Part shown: positions 8,569 to 16,800 of the stretch, in pieces
Numbering within the stretch: position 1 is the first letter of the stretch
Layout of the letters: the number at the start of each line of letters is the position of its first letter
Origin: Halorussus pelagicus
Lineage (GTDB): Archaea > Halobacteriota > Halobacteria > Halobacteriales > Haladaptataceae
DNA length: 64,000 bases
Assembly: GCF_004087835.1 (NCBI RefSeq)
Contig: NZ_CP035119.1
Span: 1,674,001 to 1,738,000 of the forward strand
Reading direction: 5' to 3'
Position numbers and translations under genes: made by a program
Notes under the pieces: generated by a model
Told to the model about the DNA's origin: nothing
The model's input: the letters and a program-made list of their open reading frames with translations, nothing else
The model's database searches: none

Positions 8569-10086
8569 ATGGACCACGTTGACGACAGTATCACCGAGGG
8601 CGGACTCCTCGGCCCGATGTTCAAGCTTGCGTGGCCCATCGTCGTCATCCAACTGTTGCAGGTGACGTACAACATCGCCGACACGTTCTGGCTCGGACGC
8701 CTGTCGGCCGATGCGGTGGGCGCGCTGAGCCTCGCGTTTCCGCTCATCTTCCTGCTCATCTCCATCGCGGGCGGGTTCACCACGGCGGGGTCGATTCTGG
8801 TCGCGCAGTACACCGGTGCCGACAGCAAGGGGTCAGCCGGAGAAGTCGCGGGCCAAATCGTCTCGTTCGTCACCCTGCTGGCGCTCGCGCTGAGTATCGT
8901 CGGCTACGTCGCTACCGACTCGATGCTCGGCCTGCTTCCGAGTCAGGACGCGACGACCGAGCAGATAATTCCGCTCGCGGCCGACTACATGGAGGTGTTT
9001 TTCCTCGGACTCCCCTTCCTGTTTGGCTTCTTCGTGTTCACGTCGCTCATGCGGGGCTACGGCGACACGAAGACGCCGATGCGCGTGATGTTCGTCTCGG
9101 TTGCGCTCAACGTCGTGTTGGACCCTCTGCTCATCTTCGGCGTCGGGCCGTTTCCCGCCATGGAGATAGAGGGCGCGGCGCTGGCGACCATCTTCTCGCG
9201 CGCAGTCGCCAGCGCGCTCGGCTTCTACGTCCTGTTCGTGGCGAAGGCCGGGCCGGACGTTGCGGTCGGCGACCTCGTGCCCGACTTGGGCTACATCTGG
9301 GACATCGTGCGCATCGGCGTCCCCTCGACCGTCGAGCAGTCGATGAGCGCGTTGGCGATGATAACCCTGACCGCGATGGTCGTCCAGTTCGCGCCGCCGG
9401 TGGTCTCGGCCTACGGACTCGGCAACCGACTCGCCTCGCTGGTCTTCCTGCCAGCGATGGGACTGGGTCGAGCGACCAACACGATGGTCGGCCAGAACCT
9501 CGGCGCGGGCAAGTCCGAACGGGCCGAGCGCGCGGTCTGGATAGCCGCCAAGGTCGGTGCGGCCGTGATGGCGGTGGTCGCGGTCGTCGCTGCGCTCTTC
9601 CCCGAACCCATCGTCTCGGTGTTCCTTGCCACCGAGAGCGAGGCCGCCCGCGAGACGGTCGGTTACGGGGCGACTTACCTCCGGATTCGCTCGGCCGAGT
9701 TCGTCTTCATGGCGATTCTACAGGTCATGCTCGGGGGTTACCGCGGTGCTGGCAACACCAAGACCGCGATGATATTCTCGATGGTCGCGCTCTGGGTCGG
9801 CCGCGTGCCGACGGTGTACTACCTCGCGTTCGTCGCGGGAATGGGCGCGACCGGCGTCTGGATCGGGATGGCGCTCGGGAGCATCCTCGGCGCAATCGCC
9901 GCCGCGCTCTGGTTCACCCGCGGGACGTGGAAAGAGACCGTCATCGAGGAGGACACCGAGGCGGACGCCGAGGAGTCGGAGACGACCGCCGACGAACCCG
10001 AAACGCCGGAGACGCCCGACGCGCCGACGCAGGCGTCTTCGGAGTCGGACTTGCCGGAGACCTCCGGGGCGTCCGAGGGCAAGTAA
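8569..10086 (+). CDS. MATE family efflux transporter
   Basis: This 505-residue integral membrane protein has about 12 hydrophobic segments in two similar halves, typical of MATE (multidrug and toxin extrusion) carriers that export cationic compounds by Na+ or H+ antiport. The start of the first helix (LAWPIVVIQLLQVTYNIADT) and the repeat of this pattern near residue 260 (VPSTVEQSMSALAMITLTAM) are seen. The C-terminus carries an acidic Asp/Glu/Thr-rich tail of about 45 residues that is probably a haloadaptive extension. ATG 8569 is chosen because residues before it would be a non-conserved extension. A role in siderophore export is conceivable from its position, but there is no iron box in front of it. 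Confidence 0.9.
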   Translation: MDHVDDSITEGGLLGPMFKLAWPIVVIQLLQVTYNIADTFWLGRLSADAVGALSLAFPLIFLLISIAGGFTTAGSILVAQYTGADSKGSAGEVAGQIVSFVTLLALALSIVGYVATDSMLGLLPSQDATTEQIIPLAADYMEVFFLGLPFLFGFFVFTSLMRGYGDTKTPMRVMFVSVALNVVLDPLLIFGVGPFPAMEIEGAALATIFSRAVASALGFYVLFVAKAGPDVAVGDLVPDLGYIWDIVRIGVPSTVEQSMSALAMITLTAMVVQFAPPVVSAYGLGNRLASLVFLPAMGLGRATNTMVGQNLGAGKSERAERAVWIAAKVGAAVMAVVAVVAALFPEPIVSVFLATESEAARETVGYGATYLRIRSAEFVFMAILQVMLGGYRGAGNTKTAMIFSMVALWVGRVPTVYYLAFVAGMGATGVWIGMALGSILGAIAAALWFTRGTWKETVIEEDTEADAEESETTADEPETPETPDAPTQASSESDLPETSGASEGK

Positions 10087-10095
10087 CCGACCGCT

Positions 10096-11070
10096 CTACA
10101 GCGCTACGTCCTCGCCGATTCCCTTCTGTTCGGCCTGCTCGAAGACGTACTCCGCGGTCGCGGCGTCGAGGACCGCGCTCCCGACGCTCTCGACGACAAG
10201 AATCTCGTCTTCCTCCTCGCGCCCGGCGCGCTTCTCCAAGACTTCCGAGAACGCGATGAGGTCGTCTTCCCCGACGTTCGCTTCGAGCGCGTCCCCGATT
10301 TCGGCCACCTCCGCGGGCACGTCGGCGAAGACGCGACTCGCGCGCTCGACGGTCTCGGCGTCCAGTTCGCGCATCTCGGCGGTGTAGGCTCCGACCGCGA
10401 CGACCAGCGCGCCGGGGTCGAGCGCGTCGCCGGGGAACACCGGTTCGGTCGCGGTCGTCGCCGTGACGACCACGTTCGCACCCGAGACGGCTTCCTCGGG
10501 GGAGTCGGCCGCTTGCGCCGGGACGCCCAACTCCTCGCGCAACTCCGCGGCACACGTCTCTTTCGACTCGCTCGGCGAGTAGACTCGCACCGAGTCGAGG
10601 TCGGTCGCGGCCGCGATTGCGCGGGCCTGCCAGCGCGCCTGTTCGCCCGCGCCGACGAGCGCGAGCGTGACCGGGCCGATTGCGAGTTCGTCCGCCGCGA
10701 GACCGCCGATGCACCCCGTGCGGGCGTTGGTGATTTCGGTCCCCGCGAGATAGCCCGCCGGAAGCCCGGTGTCGGCCTCGGTGAGCGCGATTTGGGCGTT
10801 GACCGTCGGGAGACCGCGCTCGGCGTTCCCTTCGTGGACGCCGACGAGTTTCGTCGCGTAGAAGCGCGCCCCGTGGAGGTACGCGGGCATGACGAGACCG
10901 GTTCCGGCGGGGTCCGGGCCGTCGAGACCTGCGCCCACCGGGAAGTGCGGTCGCTCGGGGCGCTCGACCTCGCCGCGACCCTGCTTGCGAATGGCCTCGC
11001 GGACGACTTCCAAGAGGTCCCCGAGGTCGAGACAGTCGGCGACATCGCTGTCGGAGCAAACTCTGACCAT
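10096..11070 (-). CDS. Ornithine cyclodeaminase / mu-crystallin family protein
   Basis: A 324-residue NAD(P)-dependent enzyme of the OCD/mu-crystallin family. Members include ornithine cyclodeaminase, archaeal alanine dehydrogenase and ketimine reductases. Visible are the substrate region GARFYATKLVGVHEGN, the Rossmann motif TLALVGAGEQARWQARAI and VGAYTAEMRELDAE. It converges with the MATE gene, whose stop is 9 bases away. The exact substrate cannot be assigned from motifs alone; archaeal alanine dehydrogenase is a good alternative. Confidence 0.88.
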   Translation of the reverse strand: MVRVCSDSDVADCLDLGDLLEVVREAIRKQGRGEVERPERPHFPVGAGLDGPDPAGTGLVMPAYLHGARFYATKLVGVHEGNAERGLPTVNAQIALTEADTGLPAGYLAGTEITNARTGCIGGLAADELAIGPVTLALVGAGEQARWQARAIAAATDLDSVRVYSPSESKETCAAELREELGVPAQAADSPEEAVSGANVVVTATTATEPVFPGDALDPGALVVAVGAYTAEMRELDAETVERASRVFADVPAEVAEIGDALEANVGEDDLIAFSEVLEKRAGREEEDEILVVESVGSAVLDAATAEYVFEQAEQKGIGEDVAL

Positions 11071-11118
11071 GCCCGACGGTTCGACGTCCGAAGCGTTAGG
11101 CGTTCCCCAAAAATCGGC

Positions 11119-11436
11119 TCAGAACGACTTGTCGGTGTTCTGGCTCTCGGTATTGCCACCGCCCCGGTCGGAGTAGCCCTGTCGGCCCACGGCGTCGGCG
11201 CTGACCCGATTGAGGATGGCCTGTTCGACCTCGTCGGCCGACTCGAAGGTCTCGTCACCGCCCGTGACCATGACCTCTCGAAAGCTCTCCTCGCCGTCCG
11301 GGAGACCGATTTCGTGGTCGCCGAACCGCGCCATCAGTTCGTCGGCGTCCATCGGGTAGTCGGCGTCTTCGAGGTCCGCCTTTAGGTCGCCGAGTTCGAG
11401 ACCCATCTTGCGGCTGTCGTCGCCTGATTCGCTCAT
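11119..11436 (-). CDS. Small acidic haloarchaeal protein (DUF5789-like)
   Basis: A 105-residue acidic protein containing DLKADLEDADYPMDADEL and EEVEQAILNRVS-like helices (as DEVEQAILNRVS). It resembles the haloarchaeal family I know as DUF5789, whose pattern suggests a small helical fold. No catalytic residues or membrane segment are seen. The frame is open further upstream, but ATG 11436 begins the conserved part. It is 48 bases downstream of the OCD gene start on the same strand, so its transcript may continue into that gene. Function unknown. Confidence 0.75.
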   Translation of the reverse strand: MSESGDDSRKMGLELGDLKADLEDADYPMDADELMARFGDHEIGLPDGEESFREVMVTGGDETFESADEVEQAILNRVSADAVGRQGYSDRGGGNTESQNTDKSF

Positions 11437-11633
11437 GGCGGGGCTACGCCGGGGATCCGAATAAGGCGTGTGGCCCCGAGAGAGTCCGCGGGCCGAGTCG
11501 CCGGAAGCGCCACCCGCCACCCTTCCGCGAATCTCTCCATTCCACGAGATGCGCCGCGTCCAGTGTCCCCCATCAAAAACCACATCGTCCGAAATCCCTC
11601 GCCTACAAGTCTCCACGCGCCCACGCCACGGCT

Positions 11634-12371
11634 ATGCACCTCTTCGACTCGACGTGGACCGACGCCGACGCGGCCGCGACCGACCTCGCGCTCCTGCCGG
11701 TCGGGAGTACCGAACAGCACGGTCCCCACGCGCCGCTCGGGACCGACGTGCTGACCGCCGAGGCGGTCGCCGAGGCGGGCGCGGCGGCCTACGACGGCGA
11801 GGTCGTCGTCGCGCCAGCGATTCCGGTCGGCGTCGCCGAGGAACACCGCCAGTTCACCGGCACGCTGTGGGTCAGCGAGGACACTTTCCGGGACTACGTC
11901 CGGGAGACGGTCGCCAGCCTCGCATCCCACGGTTGGGACCGGGTGGTCCTCGTGAACGGCCACGGGGGCAACGTCGGCGCGCTCCGAGAGGTGGCGGCCA
12001 CCATCGCGCGCCACGACTCGGCCTACGCGGTCCCGTTTACGTGGTTCGAGGCGGTCGGCGACCATAGCGACGACATGGGCCACGGCGGCCCGCTCGAAAC
12101 TGCGATGCTCCGACACGTCGCGCCCGACCTCGTGCGCGAGGAGCGCGTCGAGGAGGCCCGCGAAGGGGCCAGCGACGGCTGGGGCGAGTGGGTCAGCTAC
12201 GCGAATCTGGCGGTCGATTCCGCGGAGTTCACGGAGAACGGCGTCGTCGGCGACCCCACGGAGGGACCGCGAGCGCGCGGCGAGGAGTTGCTGGAACTGG
12301 CTGGCGAGGCGTTGGTCTCGCTACTCGAAGCCGTCGAATCGCGGGACGTGGCGCTCCCGCCCCACAAGTAG
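11634..12371 (+). CDS. Creatininase family amidohydrolase (ArfB-like)
   Basis: A 245-residue member of the creatininase family. Metal ligands are visible in LPVGSTEQHGPHAPLGTD (Glu27, His29, Asp38) and VLVNGHGGN, with GHGGPLETAML later. In archaea, relatives include ArfB, which deformylates a formamido-pyrimidine nucleotide in riboflavin and F420 biosynthesis. The length agrees with that group. It is a single gene divergent from the DUF5789-like gene. ArfB is the best functional guess but is not proven by sequence alone. Confidence 0.85.
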   Translation: MHLFDSTWTDADAAATDLALLPVGSTEQHGPHAPLGTDVLTAEAVAEAGAAAYDGEVVVAPAIPVGVAEEHRQFTGTLWVSEDTFRDYVRETVASLASHGWDRVVLVNGHGGNVGALREVAATIARHDSAYAVPFTWFEAVGDHSDDMGHGGPLETAMLRHVAPDLVREERVEEAREGASDGWGEWVSYANLAVDSAEFTENGVVGDPTEGPRARGEELLELAGEALVSLLEAVESRDVALPPHK

Positions 12372-12399
12372 CGGGAAACTCTGGCCCGGCGAGAGCCAG

Positions 12400-12936
12400 T
12401 CAGTCGGCGGCCTCGGCTTCCTCGGCGTCCTCCGCGTGGTCGTCTCTCTCCTCCGACTCGTCGGCTTCTGCATGCTCGCTCTCGGCGTCGGTCCCCTCGG
12501 TCTCGTCTCCCGCATCGTCGCCTGCGGAATCGTCAGTGTTCTCCTCGGTCCCGAGACCCTCCAGCGTGTTCTTCAGGCCGGGGATGGTACTGGTGAGGTC
12601 GCCGACCTGTTCTTTGGCATCCTCGATATCCGCGATGGTCTCCTCGACGCGCTCGATTTCTGTTGCGAGGTCGTCGGCGTCCTCGAAGGCGTCGGCGCGT
12701 TCGCCCATGGTGTACCACTTCTTGGCGTCTCGGAGGTGGTCGGCGGCGTCGCCGGTGTCGAGCGCCGACCGGAGCGCGTTGAGCGCGCCGAGGGTGTTGT
12801 CGGCCTCGACGTTCCAGATGTCGTCGGTGTCGGGAAGGGCGTCGCCCGCCCGTTCGAGGCTGGTCTCCACGTCCTCGCGGACCTCGCTGGCGGCCTCGCC
12901 GAATAGCTCGTCCTCGTCGAGTGTCGATTGGTTCAT
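12400..12936 (-). CDS. Haloarchaeal coiled-coil acidic protein (DUF5790-like)
   Basis: 178 residues. The N-terminal 120 contain conserved-looking helices (DTGDAADHLRDAKKWYTMGE, ATEIERVEETIADIEDAKEQ) with a coiled-coil pattern. A very acidic Glu/Asp/Ala tail of about 50 residues follows. It resembles the haloarchaeal family DUF5790. No enzyme motif or signal peptide is present. The stop converges on the creatininase gene with 28 bases between. Confidence 0.75.
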   Translation of the reverse strand: MNQSTLDEDELFGEAASEVREDVETSLERAGDALPDTDDIWNVEADNTLGALNALRSALDTGDAADHLRDAKKWYTMGERADAFEDADDLATEIERVEETIADIEDAKEQVGDLTSTIPGLKNTLEGLGTEENTDDSAGDDAGDETEGTDAESEHAEADESEERDDHAEDAEEAEAAD

Positions 12937-13130
12937 ACGTTCACATTCACCGCGATTCCTTTTAAAACCACGCCCGAAACCGAAAGTGAAACCCCGATAC
13001 TCGCCGGGGACTCGCGGCGTCGAATCGAAAGCGACGACCCCGAGAGCGGTTTCTCGCGGCGGGAACGAGGATGGTTCCGTCGAACTCCGCTGACCGAATA
13101 TTTATCAGCGGGCGGGCGAAATGTAACCGC

Positions 13131-13535
13131 ATGGAAGACATTTTCGTCGGACGACTCATGTCGTCGCCGGTCGAGACAGTTTCGCCCGACACCAAGGCGC
13201 ACGTCGCCGCCGAGACGATGCTCGACGAGGGCATCGGGTCGGTCATCGTCACCGACGACGACGGCCAGTTGCTCGGCATCCTCACCGCCACGGACTTCGT
13301 TCACATCGCGGCCGAACAGCGGTGGGCCACCGACGCGACGGTCGAGACGTACATGACGACCGACGTGACGACGACGGACGCGAACGCGGAAGTGCAGGAC
13401 ATCGCCGACCTGATGATAACCGAGAAGTTCCACCACGTCCCGGTCGTGGACGAGCAAGAGGGTGTCGTCGGCATCATCACGACGACCGACATCACGGCCT
13501 ACATTTCTAACGTTCAGACGCCGACACCGTCGTAA
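13131..13535 (+). CDS. CBS domain pair protein
   Basis: A 134-residue protein made of two CBS domains, roughly residues 8-62 and 72-130: GRLMSSPVETVSPDTKAH with GSVIVTDDDGQLLGILTATD, then YMTTDVTTTDANAEV with HHVPVVDEQEGVVGIITTTD. Tandem CBS pairs bind adenosyl ligands such as AMP, ATP or SAM and regulate partner proteins. Here no partner domain is fused. ATG 13131 lies about 27 bases after an AATATTTATC TATA-like box (13097-13106), which supports this start over the longer frame. Confidence 0.9.
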   Translation: MEDIFVGRLMSSPVETVSPDTKAHVAAETMLDEGIGSVIVTDDDGQLLGILTATDFVHIAAEQRWATDATVETYMTTDVTTTDANAEVQDIADLMITEKFHHVPVVDEQEGVVGIITTTDITAYISNVQTPTPS

Positions 13536-13592
13536 GCGACCGGTTCGGACTCTGAGGTTCCTTTTTGAAACTCGTCGCGCGCCGAGCGAAAT

Positions 13593-14048
13593 CTACGTCT
13601 CGGTCACGGACTCGACTTTCATCAGGGGGTAGCCGTCTTCCATCTCCATCCGAGTGACGACCTCGCGTCCCTCCCGGTCCACGACGATTTCGACCTCCAT
13701 GAACCGGCCGGTGAGTTCCGTATAGCCACCGGAGGACGCTTCCTCGCCTTCGGCGAGACTGCCTTCTCCGCGCTCCCCCTCGCTACCGCTCGCGGGAACA
13801 TGGTCGATTTCTTCCGCCAACTTCTCCGTCAGAATATCCACGCTCACGGACTCGCAGAACGGTTGGTTCTCGATGGACTCCTCGATGGCGCGTTCGAGAC
13901 TCGGCGCGGAGTCGGGACTGACCGGCGTCCCGGCGAACTGGTGGTAGAGCGTGCCGAACTTGATGCCCGCCTCGAAGCAGGCCTGCTCGCCGTCCGTGGG
14001 GTCCGAATCGGTCGGCGTCGAATCGGTGTCTCCGTCGGTCGGTTCCAT
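13593..14048 (-). CDS. mptD: Archaeal dihydroneopterin aldolase (MptD family)
   Basis: A 151-residue protein with the signature FEAGIKFGTLYHQFAGTPVS and ERAIEESIENQPFCESVSVD of the archaeal MptD family (PF04038). That family cleaves dihydroneopterin to 6-hydroxymethyl-dihydropterin and glycolaldehyde in pterin synthesis. The conserved Glu26, Tyr35 and His36 are present. An acidic insertion rich in Glu and Gly (residues 82-103) lies between the two halves and is likely a halophilic loop. ATG 14048 is chosen over a TTG seven codons earlier. Confidence 0.85.
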   Translation of the reverse strand: MEPTDGDTDSTPTDSDPTDGEQACFEAGIKFGTLYHQFAGTPVSPDSAPSLERAIEESIENQPFCESVSVDILTEKLAEEIDHVPASGSEGERGEGSLAEGEEASSGGYTELTGRFMEVEIVVDREGREVVTRMEMEDGYPLMKVESVTET

Positions 14049-14202
14049 GGTCGAAACTGTCGCGGGCAATCGGTTAAAGCCGCCCGGTCTACGCGTTCGC
14101 CCTTGGCGTCTGAACGCGTCACGCTCGCCTGCGCGGCGTCCGCGCCGGGCAGTCCGTTTCCAAACACGGAACGCCTTTTAGTGTCGGATACCTCCTGTAC
14201 GC

Positions 14203-14811
14203 ATGGACTACGCAGCTAACCTCGACAGAGCCATGGACGAGACGCCCGACTTCGAGGGCCAGAGCGAGCGATTCAGCTACCCCGACGCCGCCGCGCAGAA
14301 GGACGGCGCGTTCACGCGACTCACGAACCTGAGCGACATCGCCGACGCGCTCAGCCGTGACGTAGAACACATTCACAGCGCGCTCCAGCGCGAACTCGGG
14401 ACCAACGGGAAACTCGAAGACGGCCGCGCGCGCTACAACGGGACCTTCTCCGGGTCGGACTTCGACGCCGCGCTCGAAGGCTACGTGCAGGAGTTCGTCC
14501 TCTGTTCGGAGTGTGGCCTGCCGGACACCCGTCTCGTCCGCGAGAACCGCAACCTGATGCTTCGCTGTGACGCCTGCGGTGCGTTCCGCCCCGTCACCAA
14601 GCGCTCGACTTCGACGCAGAACCAGAACCGCGACGCGGTCGAAGAGGGTGCCACCTACGAAGTCAAGATTACCGGCACCGGCCGCAAGGGCGACGGCGTC
14701 GCCGAGAAGGGCAAGTACACCATCTTCGTGCCCGGCGCACAGGAGGGCGACGTGGTGCAGGTCTACATCAAGAATATCAGTGGCAATCTGGCGTTCGCGC
14801 GACTGGCTTAA
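14203..14811 (+). CDS. eif2b: Translation initiation factor aIF2 subunit beta with C-terminal TRAM domain
   Basis: A 202-residue aIF2-beta, part of the heterotrimer that delivers initiator Met-tRNA to the ribosome. Residues 30-95 form the core alpha/beta domain (TRLTNLSDIADALSRDVEHI, ARYNGTFSGSDF). A C4 zinc ribbon uses Cys101, Cys104, Cys122 and Cys125. Unlike the roughly 135-residue form of most archaea, it continues with a TRAM domain (about 145-202: VKITGTGRKGDGVAEKG, FVPGAQEGDVVQVYIKNI), a predicted RNA-binding barrel. Single transcription unit, divergent from mptD. Confidence 0.95.
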   Translation: MDYAANLDRAMDETPDFEGQSERFSYPDAAAQKDGAFTRLTNLSDIADALSRDVEHIHSALQRELGTNGKLEDGRARYNGTFSGSDFDAALEGYVQEFVLCSECGLPDTRLVRENRNLMLRCDACGAFRPVTKRSTSTQNQNRDAVEEGATYEVKITGTGRKGDGVAEKGKYTIFVPGAQEGDVVQVYIKNISGNLAFARLA

Positions 14812-14903
14812 TCGCTTTCGCGCGAGTTCTCCGGTTCTTCGCTTCTCGGTTTTCTGCGGGTCTCTACTTTCTGCTTCTCTACGTTTTACTACTCACTGCT
14901 CTT

Positions 14904-15131
14904 CTACTCGGTCAGCGGCAGTACGATGCCGAACATCAGCGGGAACAGCAGTGCGCCGAGGGTGCCGAGTATCTCCATATCGACGAACAGCGCGTTCTCC
15001 CACGCCGGAAGCGAGAGGTGCATCGCCGCCGCCGTCATCTCGCTTCCCGCTCCCAGTGCGAATACTGCGAGGCTGAACAGGAATCCGGTCTTGGCCCACT
15101 GCTGGTAGTCGAGGTCGCCGTATCGTCCCAT
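14904..15131 (-). CDS. Small two-helix membrane protein
   Basis: A 75-residue protein with two predicted transmembrane helices (about residues 15-38 and 50-72) after a short soluble start MGRYGDLDYQQWAKTG. No domain recognised beyond similarity to small haloarchaeal membrane proteins. It converges with the aIF2-beta gene and is divergent from the next small membrane protein. Function unknown. Confidence 0.7.
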   Translation of the reverse strand: MGRYGDLDYQQWAKTGFLFSLAVFALGAGSEMTAAAMHLSLPAWENALFVDMEILGTLGALLFPLMFGIVLPLTE

Positions 15132-15216
15132 ACTCGGGAGTGGTCCGCCGAGCGAGAAAAACGTTGCCGACTGAGTCGCACAACACGTTTACGTATCGAG
15201 TGCATCCGTCGTGGTA

Positions 15217-15453
15217 ATGTACGACCTGCTAGCGGAACTCGGAACTGAACTGCTCTCGGTCGCGGCGTACGCGTTCGGCACGCTCGTGCTGTCTGCCCTC
15301 GGACTCGCCGCCGAATACAACAGCCTCCAGCAACTCGGCGGCGGGGACTCCCTGCTCGCCGGGTGGTTCGCGGTCATGGGCGTCGTGGCGTTCGCGTTCG
15401 CGGTGCAACTCGGCCGTCAGAAGCTACTCCCGCGTCTCGCCGCCGACAGCTAA
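15217..15453 (+). CDS. Small membrane protein
   Basis: A 78-residue protein with two or three hydrophobic stretches: LLSVAAYAFGTLVLSALGLA and SLLAGWFAVMGVVAFAFAVQ. It ends with a short basic tail (GRQKLLPRL). ATG 15217 is preferred to a GTG two codons earlier. It lies 86 bases from the oppositely transcribed small membrane protein, so one promoter region may serve both. Function unknown. Confidence 0.7.
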   Translation: MYDLLAELGTELLSVAAYAFGTLVLSALGLAAEYNSLQQLGGGDSLLAGWFAVMGVVAFAFAVQLGRQKLLPRLAADS

Positions 15454-15506
15454 CGTCTGGGACGAATCGTACCTTACTTATCGCCCGATTACTTCTCTTC
15501 ACCCGA

Positions 15507-16262
15507 ATGGACGACCCAGTCCTGCTAACGGGCGCGGAAGGCCGCGTCGGGCAGGCCATCCTCTCGGACCTCGATGACGAGTACGAGTGGCGACTCCTCG
15601 ACCGGGACCCGCCGACTCACGAGACGAACCACGAGTTCGTCGTCGCCGACATCACCGACGAGGAGGCCGTCCGCGAGACCGCCGAGGGCGTCGGTGCGAT
15701 TATCCACCTCGCGGGCGACCCGCGCCCCGAGGCCCCGTGGAACAGCGTGCTGAGCAACAACATCGACGGCACTCGGAACGTGCTGGAGGCCGCCGTCGCC
15801 GAGGGCGTCGAGAAGGTCGTGTTCGCCTCGTCGAACCACGCCGTCGGTGCCTACGAGACCGACGAGCGCACCCCCGACATGTATCGCCCGCACGACGACT
15901 ACCAACTCGACGGCACGGAACTCCCGCGCCCGAGCAACCTCTACGGCGTCAGCAAGGCGACCGGCGAGGTGCTGGGTCGGTACTACCACGACGAACACGG
16001 TCTCAGCGTGGCCTGCGTCCGCATCGGCAATCTGACGAAGAACCACCCGCCGAAAGACTACGAGCGCGGGCAGGCGATGTGGCTCTCCCACCGCGACTGC
16101 GCGCACCTCTTCGACCGATGCATCCGGGCCGACTACGGCTACGAAATCGTCTACGGCATCTCCGACAACGACCGGAAATACTACTCCATCGAGCGCGCGA
16201 AGGAGGTTTTGGGTTACGACCCCGAAGACAACTCCGCGGAGTTCGCTAACGCGGAGTGCTGA
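15507..16262 (+). CDS. azf: NAD-dependent glucose-6-phosphate dehydrogenase (Azf-type)
   Basis: A 251-residue extended short-chain dehydrogenase. The NAD motif GAEGRVG is at residues 9-15 and the catalytic Tyr146-xxx-Lys150 sits in SNLYGVSKATGE. HLAGDPRPEAPWNSVLSNNI, and DRKYYSIERAKEVLGYDPED near the C-terminus, match the haloarchaeal Azf group. Azf oxidises glucose-6-phosphate with NAD+ in the oxidative pentose phosphate route of Haloferax; the function here is transferred from that family. A TTACTTATC TATA-like box lies about 30 bases before ATG 15507. A partial relic of a related gene lies 0.5 kb downstream. Confidence 0.9.
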   Translation: MDDPVLLTGAEGRVGQAILSDLDDEYEWRLLDRDPPTHETNHEFVVADITDEEAVRETAEGVGAIIHLAGDPRPEAPWNSVLSNNIDGTRNVLEAAVAEGVEKVVFASSNHAVGAYETDERTPDMYRPHDDYQLDGTELPRPSNLYGVSKATGEVLGRYYHDEHGLSVACVRIGNLTKNHPPKDYERGQAMWLSHRDCAHLFDRCIRADYGYEIVYGISDNDRKYYSIERAKEVLGYDPEDNSAEFANAEC

Positions 16263-16458
16263 TAAAAACGGTATCTAAGTCCGTCTAAGCAATTCTGGGT
16301 TCGCGCCTAGTTTCGAGATTCGCTTTCGTAGTCATATACGGCGTGTCGGTGGGGAGTCACCATCCGTCGGTTCACTCGTGATTTTCTCTCAGATTCTAGT
16401 TTTTTCGACTGTTCACCTATGCCGAAGGACTATCAAGTGTCAGGTACTTCCGCTACCT

Positions 16459-16692
16459 ATGGGGCCGATTGAACGAGCCAAAGGCCTTGCAGGCGCTATT
16501 GGGCTTATCATTGCATGCTTCATATTGCTCTCCTGCATTCCACATCTCGGAGAGTCTGGATTCAATATGCGAGCGTGTACCCTTCCTGCCATCCTACAGA
16601 TAGCAATTCCAAACTTCCGTCTTGTTATCTTTCTCTCGTTGGTTTTTGTGGCCTTCGCAGTATGGTCGTGGATAGATGACTCGAAGTTTTGA
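16459..16692 (+). CDS. Hypothetical small membrane protein (AT-rich)
   Basis: A 77-residue reading frame with two strongly hydrophobic segments (GAIGLIIACFILLSCIP and LVIFLSLVFVAFAVWSW). Codon use is clearly more AT-rich than the neighbours, as expected for recently acquired DNA. The interval 16263-16458 upstream holds no other recognisable gene. The start at 16459 is uncertain, as the frame is open to 16378. Function unknown; it could be spurious. Confidence 0.45.
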   Translation: MGPIERAKGLAGAIGLIIACFILLSCIPHLGESGFNMRACTLPAILQIAIPNFRLVIFLSLVFVAFAVWSWIDDSKF

Positions 16693-16745
16693 ACAGAAGT
16701 GACTACGGCACTTAGCCGCTACTGATTTTGCTAGTTCGTCCGTAT

Positions 16746-16784
16746 GACTTCACGCAAAAATACTATTCCATTGAGCGCACCGCT
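16746..16784 (+). pseudogene. Relic of an azf-like gene 3' region
   Basis: Read from 16746, the DNA gives DFTQKYYSIERTAPE, which aligns with DNDRKYYSIERAKE near the end of Azf. At DNA level about 21 of 27 bases match 16190-16216, and most differences fall at third codon positions. It has no start and no other homologous sequence on either side. It looks like the leftover of a second, lower-GC epimerase/dehydrogenase gene. Confidence 0.4.
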
Positions 16785-16800
16785 CCGGAGAGGTCCCGAG

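Noticed and set aside
8569-10086. Siderophore exporter role for the MATE protein
   Set aside because: No iron box in its promoter and a hairpin separates it from the iron-controlled gene; position alone is not enough.
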